Below, piece after piece: positions 1 through 7,135 of a stretch of DNA of 10,110 bases. Under the pieces are notes generated by a model. That model did not search any database. It was not told the DNA's origin and worked only from the letters and a program-made list of their open reading frames with translations. This DNA comes from Bacteroidota bacterium (lineage in GTDB: Bacteria > Bacteroidota > Bacteroidia > AKYH767-A > JABDAW01): assembly GCA_023251595.1 (NCBI GenBank), contig JAHEYM010000109.1:1-10110 (forward strand). Reading direction: 5' to 3'. A program made the translations under genes and the position numbers. The stretch's first letter is position 1. Each line of letters begins with the position of its first letter.

Positions 1-343
1 CCAAAAAAGGAATATTCTTTTTCAGCCATGCTGCATTTTTAAGATTGTCGGGATTTTGTCTTTCCGCCTGAACAAAATGCAGATTTATTTTTTCGAATAT
101 ATCGTCCAACGGTTTCGAAGAATTTGAACGATGTCTCTGAATATATGGATTACCCGGTTCCATATCGAATTTAACACTCACAACGCCAGCACCGTCTTGT
201 CCACGGTTATGTTGTTTTTCAAGAAGAAGCCAAAGTTTATTTATCGGATAATTTGCAGAACCATATTTCTGCAAGTAATAGTCGAGCGGTTTTAAAAGTC
301 GGATGAGTGCTATTCCACATTCGTGTTTTATTTGATCGCTCAT
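1..343 (-). CDS. PurF-family amidophosphoribosyltransferase-like protein (N-terminal part, runs off left edge)
   Basis: This open frame starts at ATG 343 and stays open for 114 codons to the window edge, so the C-terminal part is missing. It begins MSDQIKHECGIAL and contains KQHNRGQDGAG at about residues 43-53. That matches class II (Ntn) glutamine amidotransferase domains of the PurF family, where the Cys after a short propeptide (here Cys9) is the nucleophile that releases ammonia from glutamine and RGQDGAG lines the glutamine site. In PurF the ammonia is used on PRPP to make phosphoribosylamine, the first step of purine synthesis. From memory, Bacteroidota carry a longer PurF paralogue with this kind of N-terminus (KHECGIALIRLLKPL) alongside the classical enzyme, so this may be that paralogue; its exact reaction is not settled by this fragment. 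It lies 39 bases after the decarboxylase gene but appears to have its own promoter (378-409). The protein is cytoplasmic, with no signal peptide. Confidence 0.85.
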   Translation of the reverse strand, partial: MSDQIKHECGIALIRLLKPLDYYLQKYGSANYPINKLWLLLEKQHNRGQDGAGVVSVKFDMEPGNPYIQRHRSNSSKPLDDIFEKINLHFVQAERQNPDNLKNAAWLKKNIPFL

Positions 344-351
344 CCGTATAT

Positions 352-373
352 GCAATTCACTATATGGAATTGC
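352..373 (-). promoter_or_regulatory. Short leader stem-loop before the PurF-like gene
   Basis: GCAATTC (352-358) and GAATTGC (367-373) form a perfect 7-bp inverted repeat around an 8-base loop. It lies between the candidate -7 element (378-385) and the start codon at 343, so it would sit at the extreme 5' end of the transcript. A 5'-terminal hairpin can stabilise an mRNA; that role is inferred. No T-run follows on the minus strand, so it does not look like an intrinsic terminator for the decarboxylase gene. Confidence 0.45.
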
Positions 374-377
374 GATG

Positions 378-409
378 CAAAGTTACGCAAAATTCGCGGA
401 TTTTCCCAA
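378..409 (-). promoter_or_regulatory. Candidate Bacteroidota promoter for the PurF-like gene
   Basis: Reading the minus strand, TAACTTTG (385 to 378) matches the Bacteroidota -7 consensus TAnnTTTG exactly. A TTG (409 to 407) lies 21 bases upstream, within the usual spacing to a -33 TTG/TTTG element. The TAA stop codon of the decarboxylase gene forms the first three bases of the -7 box. Transcription would start around 370-374, giving a leader of about 30 bases. Confidence 0.5.
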
Positions 410-1390
410 CCACCTTCGAGCGTTTGATGCGAACAGTTTATCCTTCAAATTTTGGCTGAAGTTTCCCGAATCAATTAGTTTCCCGGGTTCGAGTTCACCG
501 AGAGGGAAAGGGTAATCGCTTCCAAGACAAACACTTTCCTCTCCCACCAGATTGATGATAAAACGTAGCATTTCGGGATCATGTACAAGCGAATCGAGCC
601 AAAACTTACCTAGATAGTGACGTGGATTGGTTTGATTATCGATTGCAACCAGATCGGGTCGAACCTTAAATCCATGTTCAATTCTGCCGAATGAAGAAGG
701 AAAAGCACCTCCACCATGTGCGAATGCCACACGCAATTTGGGTAATTTCTCGAAAATTCCACCGAAAATCATGCTACATATCGCGAGTGAAGTCTCTGCC
801 GGCATCCCAACCAACCACGGAAGCCAGTATTTTTTCATTTTATCTTTAGCCATCATGTCCCAGGGATGAACAAAAACAGATGCATCTAAGTCTTGCGCTG
901 CCTGAAAAATATCGAATAATTCGGGACTGTCAAGGTTACATTCATTTACATGTGATCCGATCTGTACTCCTGACAGCCCTATTTTCATACATCTCTCTAT
1001 TTCCTGAATTGCGAGTTTTGAATCCTGCATAGGAATAGTTCCAAGACCGATGAACCTGTTCGGATAATTATTTACGATTCCGGCAATGTGATCATTCAGG
1101 AACATCGATAAATCTAAAACATCAGCAGCTTTCGCCCAGTAGCTGAACATCACCGGAATAGTGGACAACACCTGTATATCAACTTTGTATTGATCACAAT
1201 CGTGAATTCTGACTTCGGGATCCCAGCAATTATCCTGAATCTCACGAAAAAATTTATCATCCAACATCATCCGGGCACAACAAGGCTTATGATGATCGAG
1301 AGAAATAAATCCTCCGTAACCATATTTTTTCCTGAGATCAGGAAGATGTTCCGGTATGATATGCGTATGAATATCTATTCTCAAACTCAC
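383..1390 (-). CDS. nbaD: 2-amino-3-carboxymuconate-6-semialdehyde decarboxylase (ACMSD)
   Basis: This is a 335-residue amidohydrolase-superfamily decarboxylase, the usual length of the family. It converts 2-amino-3-carboxymuconate 6-semialdehyde to 2-aminomuconate 6-semialdehyde, steering the kynurenine pathway away from quinolinate and NAD. The metal ligands known from the Pseudomonas fluorescens enzyme are all visible: HTH (His8, His10), His175 in VFVHPWD, His225 in AFAHGGG and Asp292 in GSDYPFPLG. Arg49 and Arg236 (FGRIEHG) match the substrate-binding arginines. The start is a GTG at 1390, placed just before the DIHTH motif as in homologues; it overlaps the TGA of the dioxygenase gene as GTGA, which implies translational coupling. 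The protein is cytoplasmic. Other amidohydrolase decarboxylases (such as gamma-resorcylate decarboxylase) share the fold, but the pairing with the dioxygenase settles the assignment. The symbol follows the Pseudomonas nba genes. Confidence 0.94.
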   Translation of the reverse strand: MSLRIDIHTHIIPEHLPDLRKKYGYGGFISLDHHKPCCARMMLDDKFFREIQDNCWDPEVRIHDCDQYKVDIQVLSTIPVMFSYWAKAADVLDLSMFLNDHIAGIVNNYPNRFIGLGTIPMQDSKLAIQEIERCMKIGLSGVQIGSHVNECNLDSPELFDIFQAAQDLDASVFVHPWDMMAKDKMKKYWLPWLVGMPAETSLAICSMIFGGIFEKLPKLRVAFAHGGGAFPSSFGRIEHGFKVRPDLVAIDNQTNPRHYLGKFWLDSLVHDPEMLRFIINLVGEESVCLGSDYPFPLGELEPGKLIDSGNFSQNLKDKLFASNARRWLGKSANFA

Positions 1391-1914
1391 ACGAGTTTAG
1401 CCGGCGGCTGCATAACAGAATGACATTTTTTACAAGTCCGTAAATCAACAGATGAATAAAATTTTTCCATCACTTGCGGAAGTTGTTTTACGATATCCGC
1501 CAATTGAAAAAATTCCTCATATAATTTGTTTCCACAATTTTCGCAAAACCACAAACAACCATCTTCGACTCCGGGTTTACGATAAGTTTCCATCACCAAA
1601 CCAATAGTATTCGGACCTCTTTGGGGAGAGTGAGGAATACATCGGGGCAATAAAAATATTTCTCCTTCCTTAATAGGGATGTCAACTTGTTTTCCATCTT
1701 CCATTATTTTCAAAACTACATCACCTTCAAGCTGATAAAAAAACTCTTCGCTTTGATTATAGTGAAAATCTTTTCTGGAATTCGGTCCACCGACTACCAT
1801 GACAATAAAATCATCATTTCCTGTATATACAGTTTGATTTCCAACAGGAGGCTTAAGAAGATGACGATTCTCATCGATCCATTTTCTGAAATTGAATGGT
1901 TTGATTACTGACAT
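1387..1914 (-). CDS. nbaC: 3-hydroxyanthranilate 3,4-dioxygenase
   Basis: This 175-residue cupin dioxygenase opens the ring of 3-hydroxyanthranilate with O2 to give 2-amino-3-carboxymuconate 6-semialdehyde. The Fe(II) ligands are His51, Glu57 and His95, the same numbering as in the Cupriavidus metallidurans enzyme. Arg47 and Arg99 fit the substrate-binding arginines, and Glu109 is the likely counterpart of the family's catalytic-site Glu. Four cysteines, CENC (124, 127) and CKKC (161, 164), form the rubredoxin-like second metal site found in bacterial and fungal forms but absent from the vertebrate enzyme. The start is ATG 1914. The gene lies 23 bases after the unknown exported protein gene, and its last codons run into the decarboxylase start (4-base overlap), so the enzyme is made next to the one that consumes its unstable product. 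It is cytoplasmic. I saw no dedicated promoter match just upstream, which suggests read-through from the genes before it. Confidence 0.95.
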   Translation of the reverse strand: MSVIKPFNFRKWIDENRHLLKPPVGNQTVYTGNDDFIVMVVGGPNSRKDFHYNQSEEFFYQLEGDVVLKIMEDGKQVDIPIKEGEIFLLPRCIPHSPQRGPNTIGLVMETYRKPGVEDGCLWFCENCGNKLYEEFFQLADIVKQLPQVMEKFYSSVDLRTCKKCHSVMQPPAKLV

Positions 1915-1937
1915 TTGAGGGGATTTAAGGATTGAGA

Positions 1938-2552
1938 TTAATCACAATTTTCTTTGACTGAATCAAAATAATCGAATATAATTTTAATGCCGGTCTCACG
2001 AAAATCTTTTACGAGCTTGGTGTTTTTTCGAATTTTATCTACGTCATGAAATGCGGTGCACCAGTTATGATTAAAATCTGCCTGTGCATTCAATATTGCA
2101 AGAATGATATTATAGGTATAACTTGTCTTGTTTTTTTTGAGTGCCGCTCTGACCATTGGTCTGCCCATTCCTGAATTAAAATAATCCTCCATCGCCTCGA
2201 GATAACCGACACAAAGCAACTCATCACCGGTGCATAATTTTTTAAATTTATTACGGCTTCGCTTCACGCCATATTTTTTCTCAAGAAAATCGTAGAAAAC
2301 ATATGAATTTCTTTTTCCACCATAATTTACACCGAGCGCATTAATGATTGCGACTTTTTTATCGATTGAATTTTTATCGGATTCGAAAAACACGATCATG
2401 TCCTTGGATAACTCCCGTGTTGTTGTCGCTTTTTTGATGATCGGCAGATCCTTATATGCCTTCCAAAAAACCGTCGCGGTTATCGGTGCATCAGCCCATA
2501 CAACAAATGAAAATATTAAACATACAATGGTCAATAACGCTTTCCTGATCAT
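1938..2552 (-). CDS. Exported protein of unknown function
   Basis: I do not recognise this 204-residue protein. It starts at ATG 2552 with a clear signal peptide: MIRK, a hydrophobic run of about 15 residues, then a likely cut after WADA at about residue 22. The mature part is mainly polar and Lys-rich, looks helical, and has no further membrane segment. It has four cysteines (107, 114, 165, 203), enough for two disulfides in the periplasm. Other visible features are a Lys/Arg-rich patch at about 92-106, GMGRPMVRAALKKNK at 128-142 and an aromatic/His cluster DFNHNWCTAFHD at 159-170. No lipobox, catalytic triad or metal motif is obvious. It lies 35 bases after the inactive M16 gene and 23 bases before the dioxygenase gene, so it is probably co-transcribed with one or both. 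A link to the exported M16 pair is more natural than one to the cytoplasmic enzymes, but that is inference. Confidence 0.75.
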   Translation of the reverse strand: MIRKALLTIVCLIFSFVVWADAPITATVFWKAYKDLPIIKKATTTRELSKDMIVFFESDKNSIDKKVAIINALGVNYGGKRNSYVFYDFLEKKYGVKRSRNKFKKLCTGDELLCVGYLEAMEDYFNSGMGRPMVRAALKKNKTSYTYNIILAILNAQADFNHNWCTAFHDVDKIRKNTKLVKDFRETGIKIIFDYFDSVKENCD

Positions 2553-2587
2553 ATCTATACAGATTTTAGGAGCAAGACCTTGGGTAT

Positions 2588-4159
2588 TTATCTGAAGGTA
2601 TCCTCTGATTTTACAATATTAACATTTCTGACATTGAGTTTATACTTAGCGACTTCTTCATCCTCAGCCAACACAGATTTTGGAAGAACCTCTTTTAATG
2701 AATTCGAGTAACTCATCGGTGCGTCAGCGTTCGTTTTGAGACTTTTTACAAGTTCGGTCGCTTCGCTATCGTCGGTGACAATGGCGACACACATATTCTG
2801 CACTTGCCAGTATTTTTTAATGGCATTATTTACATCAGCAAGCGTTAGTTTTTCGAGAAGAATATCCATTTCGGCAATATAATCTTTTCGACCGTAAAAT
2901 TTGGAATCCATAAGAAAACCAAGCCTTTTAGCGGGTGTTTGAACATAAAGTTTCATGTAACTGCGAAGAAAGTCTCTTGTCGTTGAAAATTGCTCTTCTG
3001 TCATGCCTTGTTGTATCATGTTATCCATCTCCCGGATTGCCATTTTAAGTGCAAAATATGCATGACCGAGATTAATGGAGGAAAGTTCCGGATATTGACC
3101 CTTAAGCCCTTTTGCTGTTTGAACCGGTCTGAGCCAGATTGAACAGTAGTTTGAGATTCGCGGAACACCTGGAACCGGGAGCATGTTTTGACCGCCACTT
3201 TCGTACCACTCAATATAGCTGTAATCACCATAATTCATCGATCTGGCTTCACGAATTTTCTGATAAAGCAAAGAATAGGATTTACGATGCTCACCTAGCC
3301 ATGAATTGGCTACCATAAGAGCGGCAAAATCATCACCCGAACGATTCAAAACAATTGGAAATCCGGTAAAGATCGCTGAGCCAAGTGCATTGGCTTTAGA
3401 AATAATTTCGATGTTAACACCCTCCTGCATCTTCACTCGTGGCGCTGCTGGAATGATCGGCTGCACTGTCGGAGAAAGTTGTTTCATGTCGTTGATGAGT
3501 GTTGCAACAAAGTCAGCTGTATAATTCCCTGCAATCCCGATATTGAGATTGGCAGCACTGAAAAACTGTTTGTAATGCGCTTTTACATCGTCGAGAGAAA
3601 TATTTTTTACCGATGCAGATTTTCCTTGTACCATCCATTGATAGGATGTTCCGCGGAACAGATAATCTTCCAGTGCTTTTTTGGAATATTCTTCATCGGA
3701 AGAAGAACGGATTACTTTGTCAACATAATTTTGTTGTGCTGAAATTACTCTGCTGAAATCTTCAACAAGGAATGAAGGATTGCTGATAAGTCCTTTGGCG
3801 ATTTTATAAAATTCAGCAAGAAAATCCCTGTGCACTTCGAAAGTAAAGACAGTTACCTCTTTATCGACGGTACAGTAATAATTTGAAGCCATCGGATATA
3901 ATTTCTCTTTAATCTGTGAACTGGTCATTCCTTCCGTGCCGCCTTCTGTAATCATTTTAGCAGTGGTATAGGTCAATCCTTCTTTTCCAATCGGATCGCA
4001 AATGGAACCATTCCGGAACATGAACTTCAGAACAATTTTATTTGAGTTGGGAAGTTTAAGTTCCGTGATATCAAAAGCATTCACATTTAAACTTATGATC
4101 GTCATTAATATTGCTGTAATAAAAGTTTTACGGGAGCTATCTATATATGTAGTTTTCAT
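2588..4159 (-). CDS. M16 family peptidase-like subunit lacking the zinc motif
   Basis: This 523-residue exported protein has two M16 (pitrilysin/insulinase-like) half-domains, at about 30-235 and 245-465. A signal peptide ends near Ala28 (NVNA). Where active members have HxxEH, this one has YTTAK (64-68) after the conserved Gly-Leu, so all three zinc/catalytic residues are gone and it cannot bind zinc in the usual way. The second half keeps the family's Arg-Tyr pair, Arg303 and Tyr310, in LLYQKIREARSMNY with the 7-residue spacing used to hold substrate in M16 enzymes. Residues after about 465 form a tail that looks typical of bacterial M16 partner subunits (an SYSNSLKEVL segment and a short hydrophobic C-terminus). 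It follows the active M16 gene by 30 bases, so the two probably form a periplasmic or outer-membrane-associated heterodimer, as mitochondrial processing peptidase and some bacterial M16B pairs do. The start is ATG 4159. Confidence 0.88.
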   Translation of the reverse strand: MKTTYIDSSRKTFITAILMTIISLNVNAFDITELKLPNSNKIVLKFMFRNGSICDPIGKEGLTYTTAKMITEGGTEGMTSSQIKEKLYPMASNYYCTVDKEVTVFTFEVHRDFLAEFYKIAKGLISNPSFLVEDFSRVISAQQNYVDKVIRSSSDEEYSKKALEDYLFRGTSYQWMVQGKSASVKNISLDDVKAHYKQFFSAANLNIGIAGNYTADFVATLINDMKQLSPTVQPIIPAAPRVKMQEGVNIEIISKANALGSAIFTGFPIVLNRSGDDFAALMVANSWLGEHRKSYSLLYQKIREARSMNYGDYSYIEWYESGGQNMLPVPGVPRISNYCSIWLRPVQTAKGLKGQYPELSSINLGHAYFALKMAIREMDNMIQQGMTEEQFSTTRDFLRSYMKLYVQTPAKRLGFLMDSKFYGRKDYIAEMDILLEKLTLADVNNAIKKYWQVQNMCVAIVTDDSEATELVKSLKTNADAPMSYSNSLKEVLPKSVLAEDEEVAKYKLNVRNVNIVKSEDTFR

Positions 4160-4189
4160 CTGCTATTTTTTTATTTATATATGAATGTA

Positions 4190-5572
4190 TTATTTTACGC
4201 CGACTGTATCGCCCGGCGAAATCGTTGCGATTGTTAATCTTTCTGACGTGAAATATTTTTTGATGACCCGCATCAGATCTTCGCCCGTCACCTTATTATA
4301 TAAAGCATAAATCCGGTTGAGCGATTCAGGATCACCGGTGAGATATATATAATGAGCGAGAGAATTTGCAATCGCGTCTGGACTATCTATACTCATCGAA
4401 TATTTATATTTGAGATTTGATTTTGTATCTGCCAATATCTTTGCATCGACCGGTTTGGTGAGGAATCCTTCCAGTGCCTTTATAAACTCATCTTTGACAT
4501 ATTGCAAATCCTTTTCATCCTTAACCGACGCGCCGACCGAAAAAAGGTTTGGGTCGCGAGAATCGTTTGACCCACCATCGATTGAATATACTTTTTGTTC
4601 TTTAACCACAAGCTTTTGATAGAGCTCCGAGCGGTCAGAGAAAAGGATGGAAGCCAGAACATCCAATGCCGGCATATCCATTTCTTTATCGCTGAAGGCC
4701 GGCGATTTATAATTCAGATTTAAATAAGGAGGAAAATTTTCTTTTTTTAAATGCACATATCTCGTTTCTTTTTGTTCCGGTTCAACTGGAATATTTGATA
4801 TATAATTCCCGGGTTCCCAAATTCCAAAATATTTCGTGGCAAGGTTCTGTACTTCTTCTGCTTTTACATCACCCACCACAACGATCGTTGCGTATTCGGG
4901 ACGGTAAAACTTTTTAAAAAACTGCAATGAATAGTCATATTGATTAGGCATATCGACAACATCTTCGAAAAAACCCATCGTTGTATGCTTATATGTGTGT
5001 TTGTCGAAGGCAGTATTCAACATAATCTCACTTAATTTTTCGTAAGGATCAGAAGAGTTTTTTGTGAATTCACCTTTAACCGCACCTGCCTCAGCTTTGA
5101 AGTCACCAATCGAATATTTCAGATTCATGAATCGGTCTGCCTCAAGTTCAAACATCTGTTCCAATTTCAATGCATTACCTGTCATGTGATATATAGTCCG
5201 GTCATTATCTGTATTTGCATTCGCTGATGCACCAATTGATTTCAGGACTGCATTATATTTTTCGTTTGGATATTTCTCGGTTCCACGAAACATCATGTGT
5301 TCAAAGAAGTGTGCGAATCCGGTTTTACCTTTTTCGATCTCATCGCGCGATCCCACACGCATCACGATATAAAATGCTGCAATACCCGGAGAATCGAAGG
5401 GAACGGTAACAACATTCAACCCATTCGTGAGTTTTTTCTGTAGAATAGGATAGGGCAGAATATGGTTAAAAGCATCCAAAGCGTTTTGGGCTGTTGCCCG
5501 ATTACCGGAAAGATTAGTGGCAAGGATGATTACTGTCAAAAGTAAAATTTTGGGGAATGAGTCTTTTCGCAT
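4190..5572 (-). CDS. M16 family zinc metallopeptidase (active subunit)
   Basis: This is a 460-residue exported M16B peptidase. A signal peptide (MRKDS, then hydrophobic residues 9-18) probably ends near ATAQ at 26-29. The inverted zinc motif HFFEH spans His88-His92, with Glu91 as general base, and Glu168 in the GAVKGEF segment gives the third ligand at the family spacing (75 residues after His92). Two half-domains follow, about 45-250 and 270-460. In the second half the usual Arg of the Arg-Tyr pair is replaced: the aligned segment LYQKLVVKEQKVY has Val322 where Arg is expected and keeps Tyr329. The partner encoded 30 bases downstream has that Arg and lacks the zinc site, so the two proteins complement each other. 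It probably degrades peptides in the periplasm; its substrate is unknown. The start is ATG 5572, with a candidate -7 promoter element 33 bases upstream. Confidence 0.93.
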   Translation of the reverse strand: MRKDSFPKILLLTVIILATNLSGNRATAQNALDAFNHILPYPILQKKLTNGLNVVTVPFDSPGIAAFYIVMRVGSRDEIEKGKTGFAHFFEHMMFRGTEKYPNEKYNAVLKSIGASANANTDNDRTIYHMTGNALKLEQMFELEADRFMNLKYSIGDFKAEAGAVKGEFTKNSSDPYEKLSEIMLNTAFDKHTYKHTTMGFFEDVVDMPNQYDYSLQFFKKFYRPEYATIVVVGDVKAEEVQNLATKYFGIWEPGNYISNIPVEPEQKETRYVHLKKENFPPYLNLNYKSPAFSDKEMDMPALDVLASILFSDRSELYQKLVVKEQKVYSIDGGSNDSRDPNLFSVGASVKDEKDLQYVKDEFIKALEGFLTKPVDAKILADTKSNLKYKYSMSIDSPDAIANSLAHYIYLTGDPESLNRIYALYNKVTGEDLMRVIKKYFTSERLTIATISPGDTVGVK

Positions 5573-5604
5573 CTTAATGATTGTTCAAATATGAATTAAC
5601 GGTA

Positions 5605-5612
5605 CAAAATTA
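5605..5612 (-). promoter_or_regulatory. Candidate -7 promoter element for the M16 gene run
   Basis: On the minus strand the bases read TAATTTTG, an exact match to TAnnTTTG. The element lies in the 55-base gap between the phosphatase stop and the M16 start at 5572, leaving a leader of about 25-30 bases. I see no TTG at the usual -33 distance, so the call rests on the -7 match and its position. If real, the M16 pair and the genes after it can be transcribed separately from the phosphatase. Confidence 0.4.
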
Positions 5613-5627
5613 AGATTTTTGTTGAAA

Positions 5628-6986
5628 CTATGGCTTGATTTCGCTTTGTTTGATTGAAAAGTCAGACTGGGTATCGCCTGCGGCATCTATGGTTTGAAAC
5701 CGTACAACCCTGTTGTCTTTTGGTCCGGAAATGGTTATTTTACCAAAATTGTTCTTCATTACCAAGGTTCCAGGTACCCGCAGCGGATTCAGAAACTCGG
5801 GATTGGATTCATTTAGTACGTATGGGGAAGAGGTGAGAGGTGAACAAGTGAAATCAAGTATTTTGTAGAAACCCGGAGGTTGAAACCCTATGGTTTCCGA
5901 GAAATGTCGGTCACCGGTAAGGAAGATTACTCCGCTGATTCGGTTAGTCACGATGAAGTTGATCAATTCATTATACTCGACCGGATAATGCCGTAAACAC
6001 TCATCTTTACTTAGTGGATTTAGTACTTGCCCTCCCAATACGACAAATTTAAAGGGTTGACGGCTTGTCATCAGAGCGTTTTCGATCCACTTTAATTGGG
6101 TTTTCCCAAAAAAGGTCTTGTCAGGATTCGGTCCACCATTCAGACTATCAGGCAATCGATCGGAGCTGCGGAACATGCGATCATCTGTCAGAAAGAATTC
6201 AGCATCCCCGTATGAAAACTTGGTATATACACCTTCGTTTCCCCTTTCTCCATAACTTGTATTTCCCCAATATTTTTTGAAGAGGGAAAATGCTTCATCC
6301 TTTAACTCAAAAGAAAGATCCGAATCATTTGGACCGAAATCATGATCGTCCCAAATCGCAAAATTGGCTCTGGAAGCCAGCAAACGCTGTAATTCCGGAA
6401 TGGCGCGATCGTGTGAATATCTGTAATTCATGCCATACGCCGAACTGTAGTCTGCCTCACGGAAATAGAGATTATCACCCATCCACAAATTAAAATCTGC
6501 TTTTTGATCTGCCATCGTCTCCAGTATTTTCGGACTTTTTCCGTATTTCTTTCCGGGTCGGTCATAAAGAGAATCATTTATATATAGACAAGAGCCAAGC
6601 ACAAAACTAAATTCAGGGGGATCTTTTCTGTATTCCCACAATTCGCGGGTTTTGAAAGTAAGTGGAAAAGTCGTTGTCGTTTTTGAATGTTCCAGATATA
6701 TTGAATATTCGTACTGAGTGTTCATTTTCAGGTCTGTCAGAATAACTCTGACCGGATTAAACTCCTGTTGAAGGATATCTATATACTTAACAGTTTTAGT
6801 ACTCTGTGAACTGTCTTTTTCCCAATAATGAATTTCAACGTCTTGCACTGTTTTGTCGACCTCCAGCCATATAAGTGCAGAACGATGTTCAACATATCCC
6901 AACATCGGACCGGAAATCAAATGTGGGTTCTGTGAAAAACCAAAGTTGACGAGGGAAAGTGCAAAAATTATTAAAAGACGTTGCAT
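5628..6986 (-). CDS. Secreted PhoD-like metallophosphatase (alkaline phosphatase D family)
   Basis: This 452-residue protein has a signal peptide (MQRLLIIFALSL..., likely cut after FS at 17-18). An N-terminal beta-sandwich typical of PhoD proteins (about 22-115, starting SGPMLGYVEHRSALIW) is followed by the catalytic domain. Conserved blocks occur in order: GSC (131-133), MGDNLY (169-174), WDDHDFGPND (212-221), TDDRMFR (267-273), GGQVLNP (318-324) and GDRHFSE (358-364). The Asp, Asn and His residues in these blocks make the binuclear metal site that PhoD shares with purple acid phosphatases. The family hydrolyses phosphate mono- and diesters outside the cytoplasm, typically to obtain phosphate. 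I saw no Pho-box-like site, and the exact substrate cannot be read from sequence. The start codon ATG 6986 lies one base from a heptamer repeat array, and its first codons match a neighbouring repeat motif. The M16 gene begins 55 bases downstream. Confidence 0.92.
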   Translation of the reverse strand: MQRLLIIFALSLVNFGFSQNPHLISGPMLGYVEHRSALIWLEVDKTVQDVEIHYWEKDSSQSTKTVKYIDILQQEFNPVRVILTDLKMNTQYEYSIYLEHSKTTTTFPLTFKTRELWEYRKDPPEFSFVLGSCLYINDSLYDRPGKKYGKSPKILETMADQKADFNLWMGDNLYFREADYSSAYGMNYRYSHDRAIPELQRLLASRANFAIWDDHDFGPNDSDLSFELKDEAFSLFKKYWGNTSYGERGNEGVYTKFSYGDAEFFLTDDRMFRSSDRLPDSLNGGPNPDKTFFGKTQLKWIENALMTSRQPFKFVVLGGQVLNPLSKDECLRHYPVEYNELINFIVTNRISGVIFLTGDRHFSETIGFQPPGFYKILDFTCSPLTSSPYVLNESNPEFLNPLRVPGTLVMKNNFGKITISGPKDNRVVRFQTIDAAGDTQSDFSIKQSEIKP

Positions 6987-6987
6987 A

Positions 6988-7008
6988 ATGAGTTATGAGT
7001 TATGAGTT
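6988..7008. repeat. Heptamer tandem repeat, three copies of ATGAGTT
   Basis: Three perfect copies of ATGAGTT lie at 6988-6994, 6995-7001 and 7002-7008. On the minus strand they read AACTCAT three times and end one base before the phosphatase ATG (6984-6986), so they fill the position of a ribosome binding site. Copy-number change would alter the 5' leader next to the start codon. Confidence 0.85.
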
Positions 7009-7045
7009 CGGTATATATACATATTTCTGTCATAAATAAATTTTT

Positions 7046-7133
7046 TTCAACTTTTCAACCCATAAACCCTTCAACTTTTCAACCCTTCAACCCTTCAACC
7101 CTTCAACCCATCAACCCATCAACCCTTCAACCA
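7046..7133. repeat. Octamer tandem repeat (TTCAACCC), about eleven copies
   Basis: Eleven consecutive 8-base units follow the consensus TTCAACCC. Units 2, 5, 6, 7 and 8 (7054-7061 and 7078-7109) are perfect; variants are TTCAACTT (7046, 7070), ATAAACCC (7062), ATCAACCC (7110, 7118) and a final TTCAACCA (7126). On the minus strand the unit is GGGTTGAA. The array lies 60-147 bases upstream of the phosphatase start. It contains apparent peptide repeats in one frame on the plus strand, but this is an artefact of the 8-base period, not a gene. Confidence 0.92.
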
Positions 7134-7135
7134 GT

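Noticed and set aside
1821..1832. Perfect 12-bp palindrome CTGTATATACAG, reminiscent of an operator
   Set aside because: It lies inside the dioxygenase coding region over the codons for Thr-Val-Tyr-Thr, and its half-site spacing does not fit a LexA box. Chance in AT-rich DNA is the better explanation.
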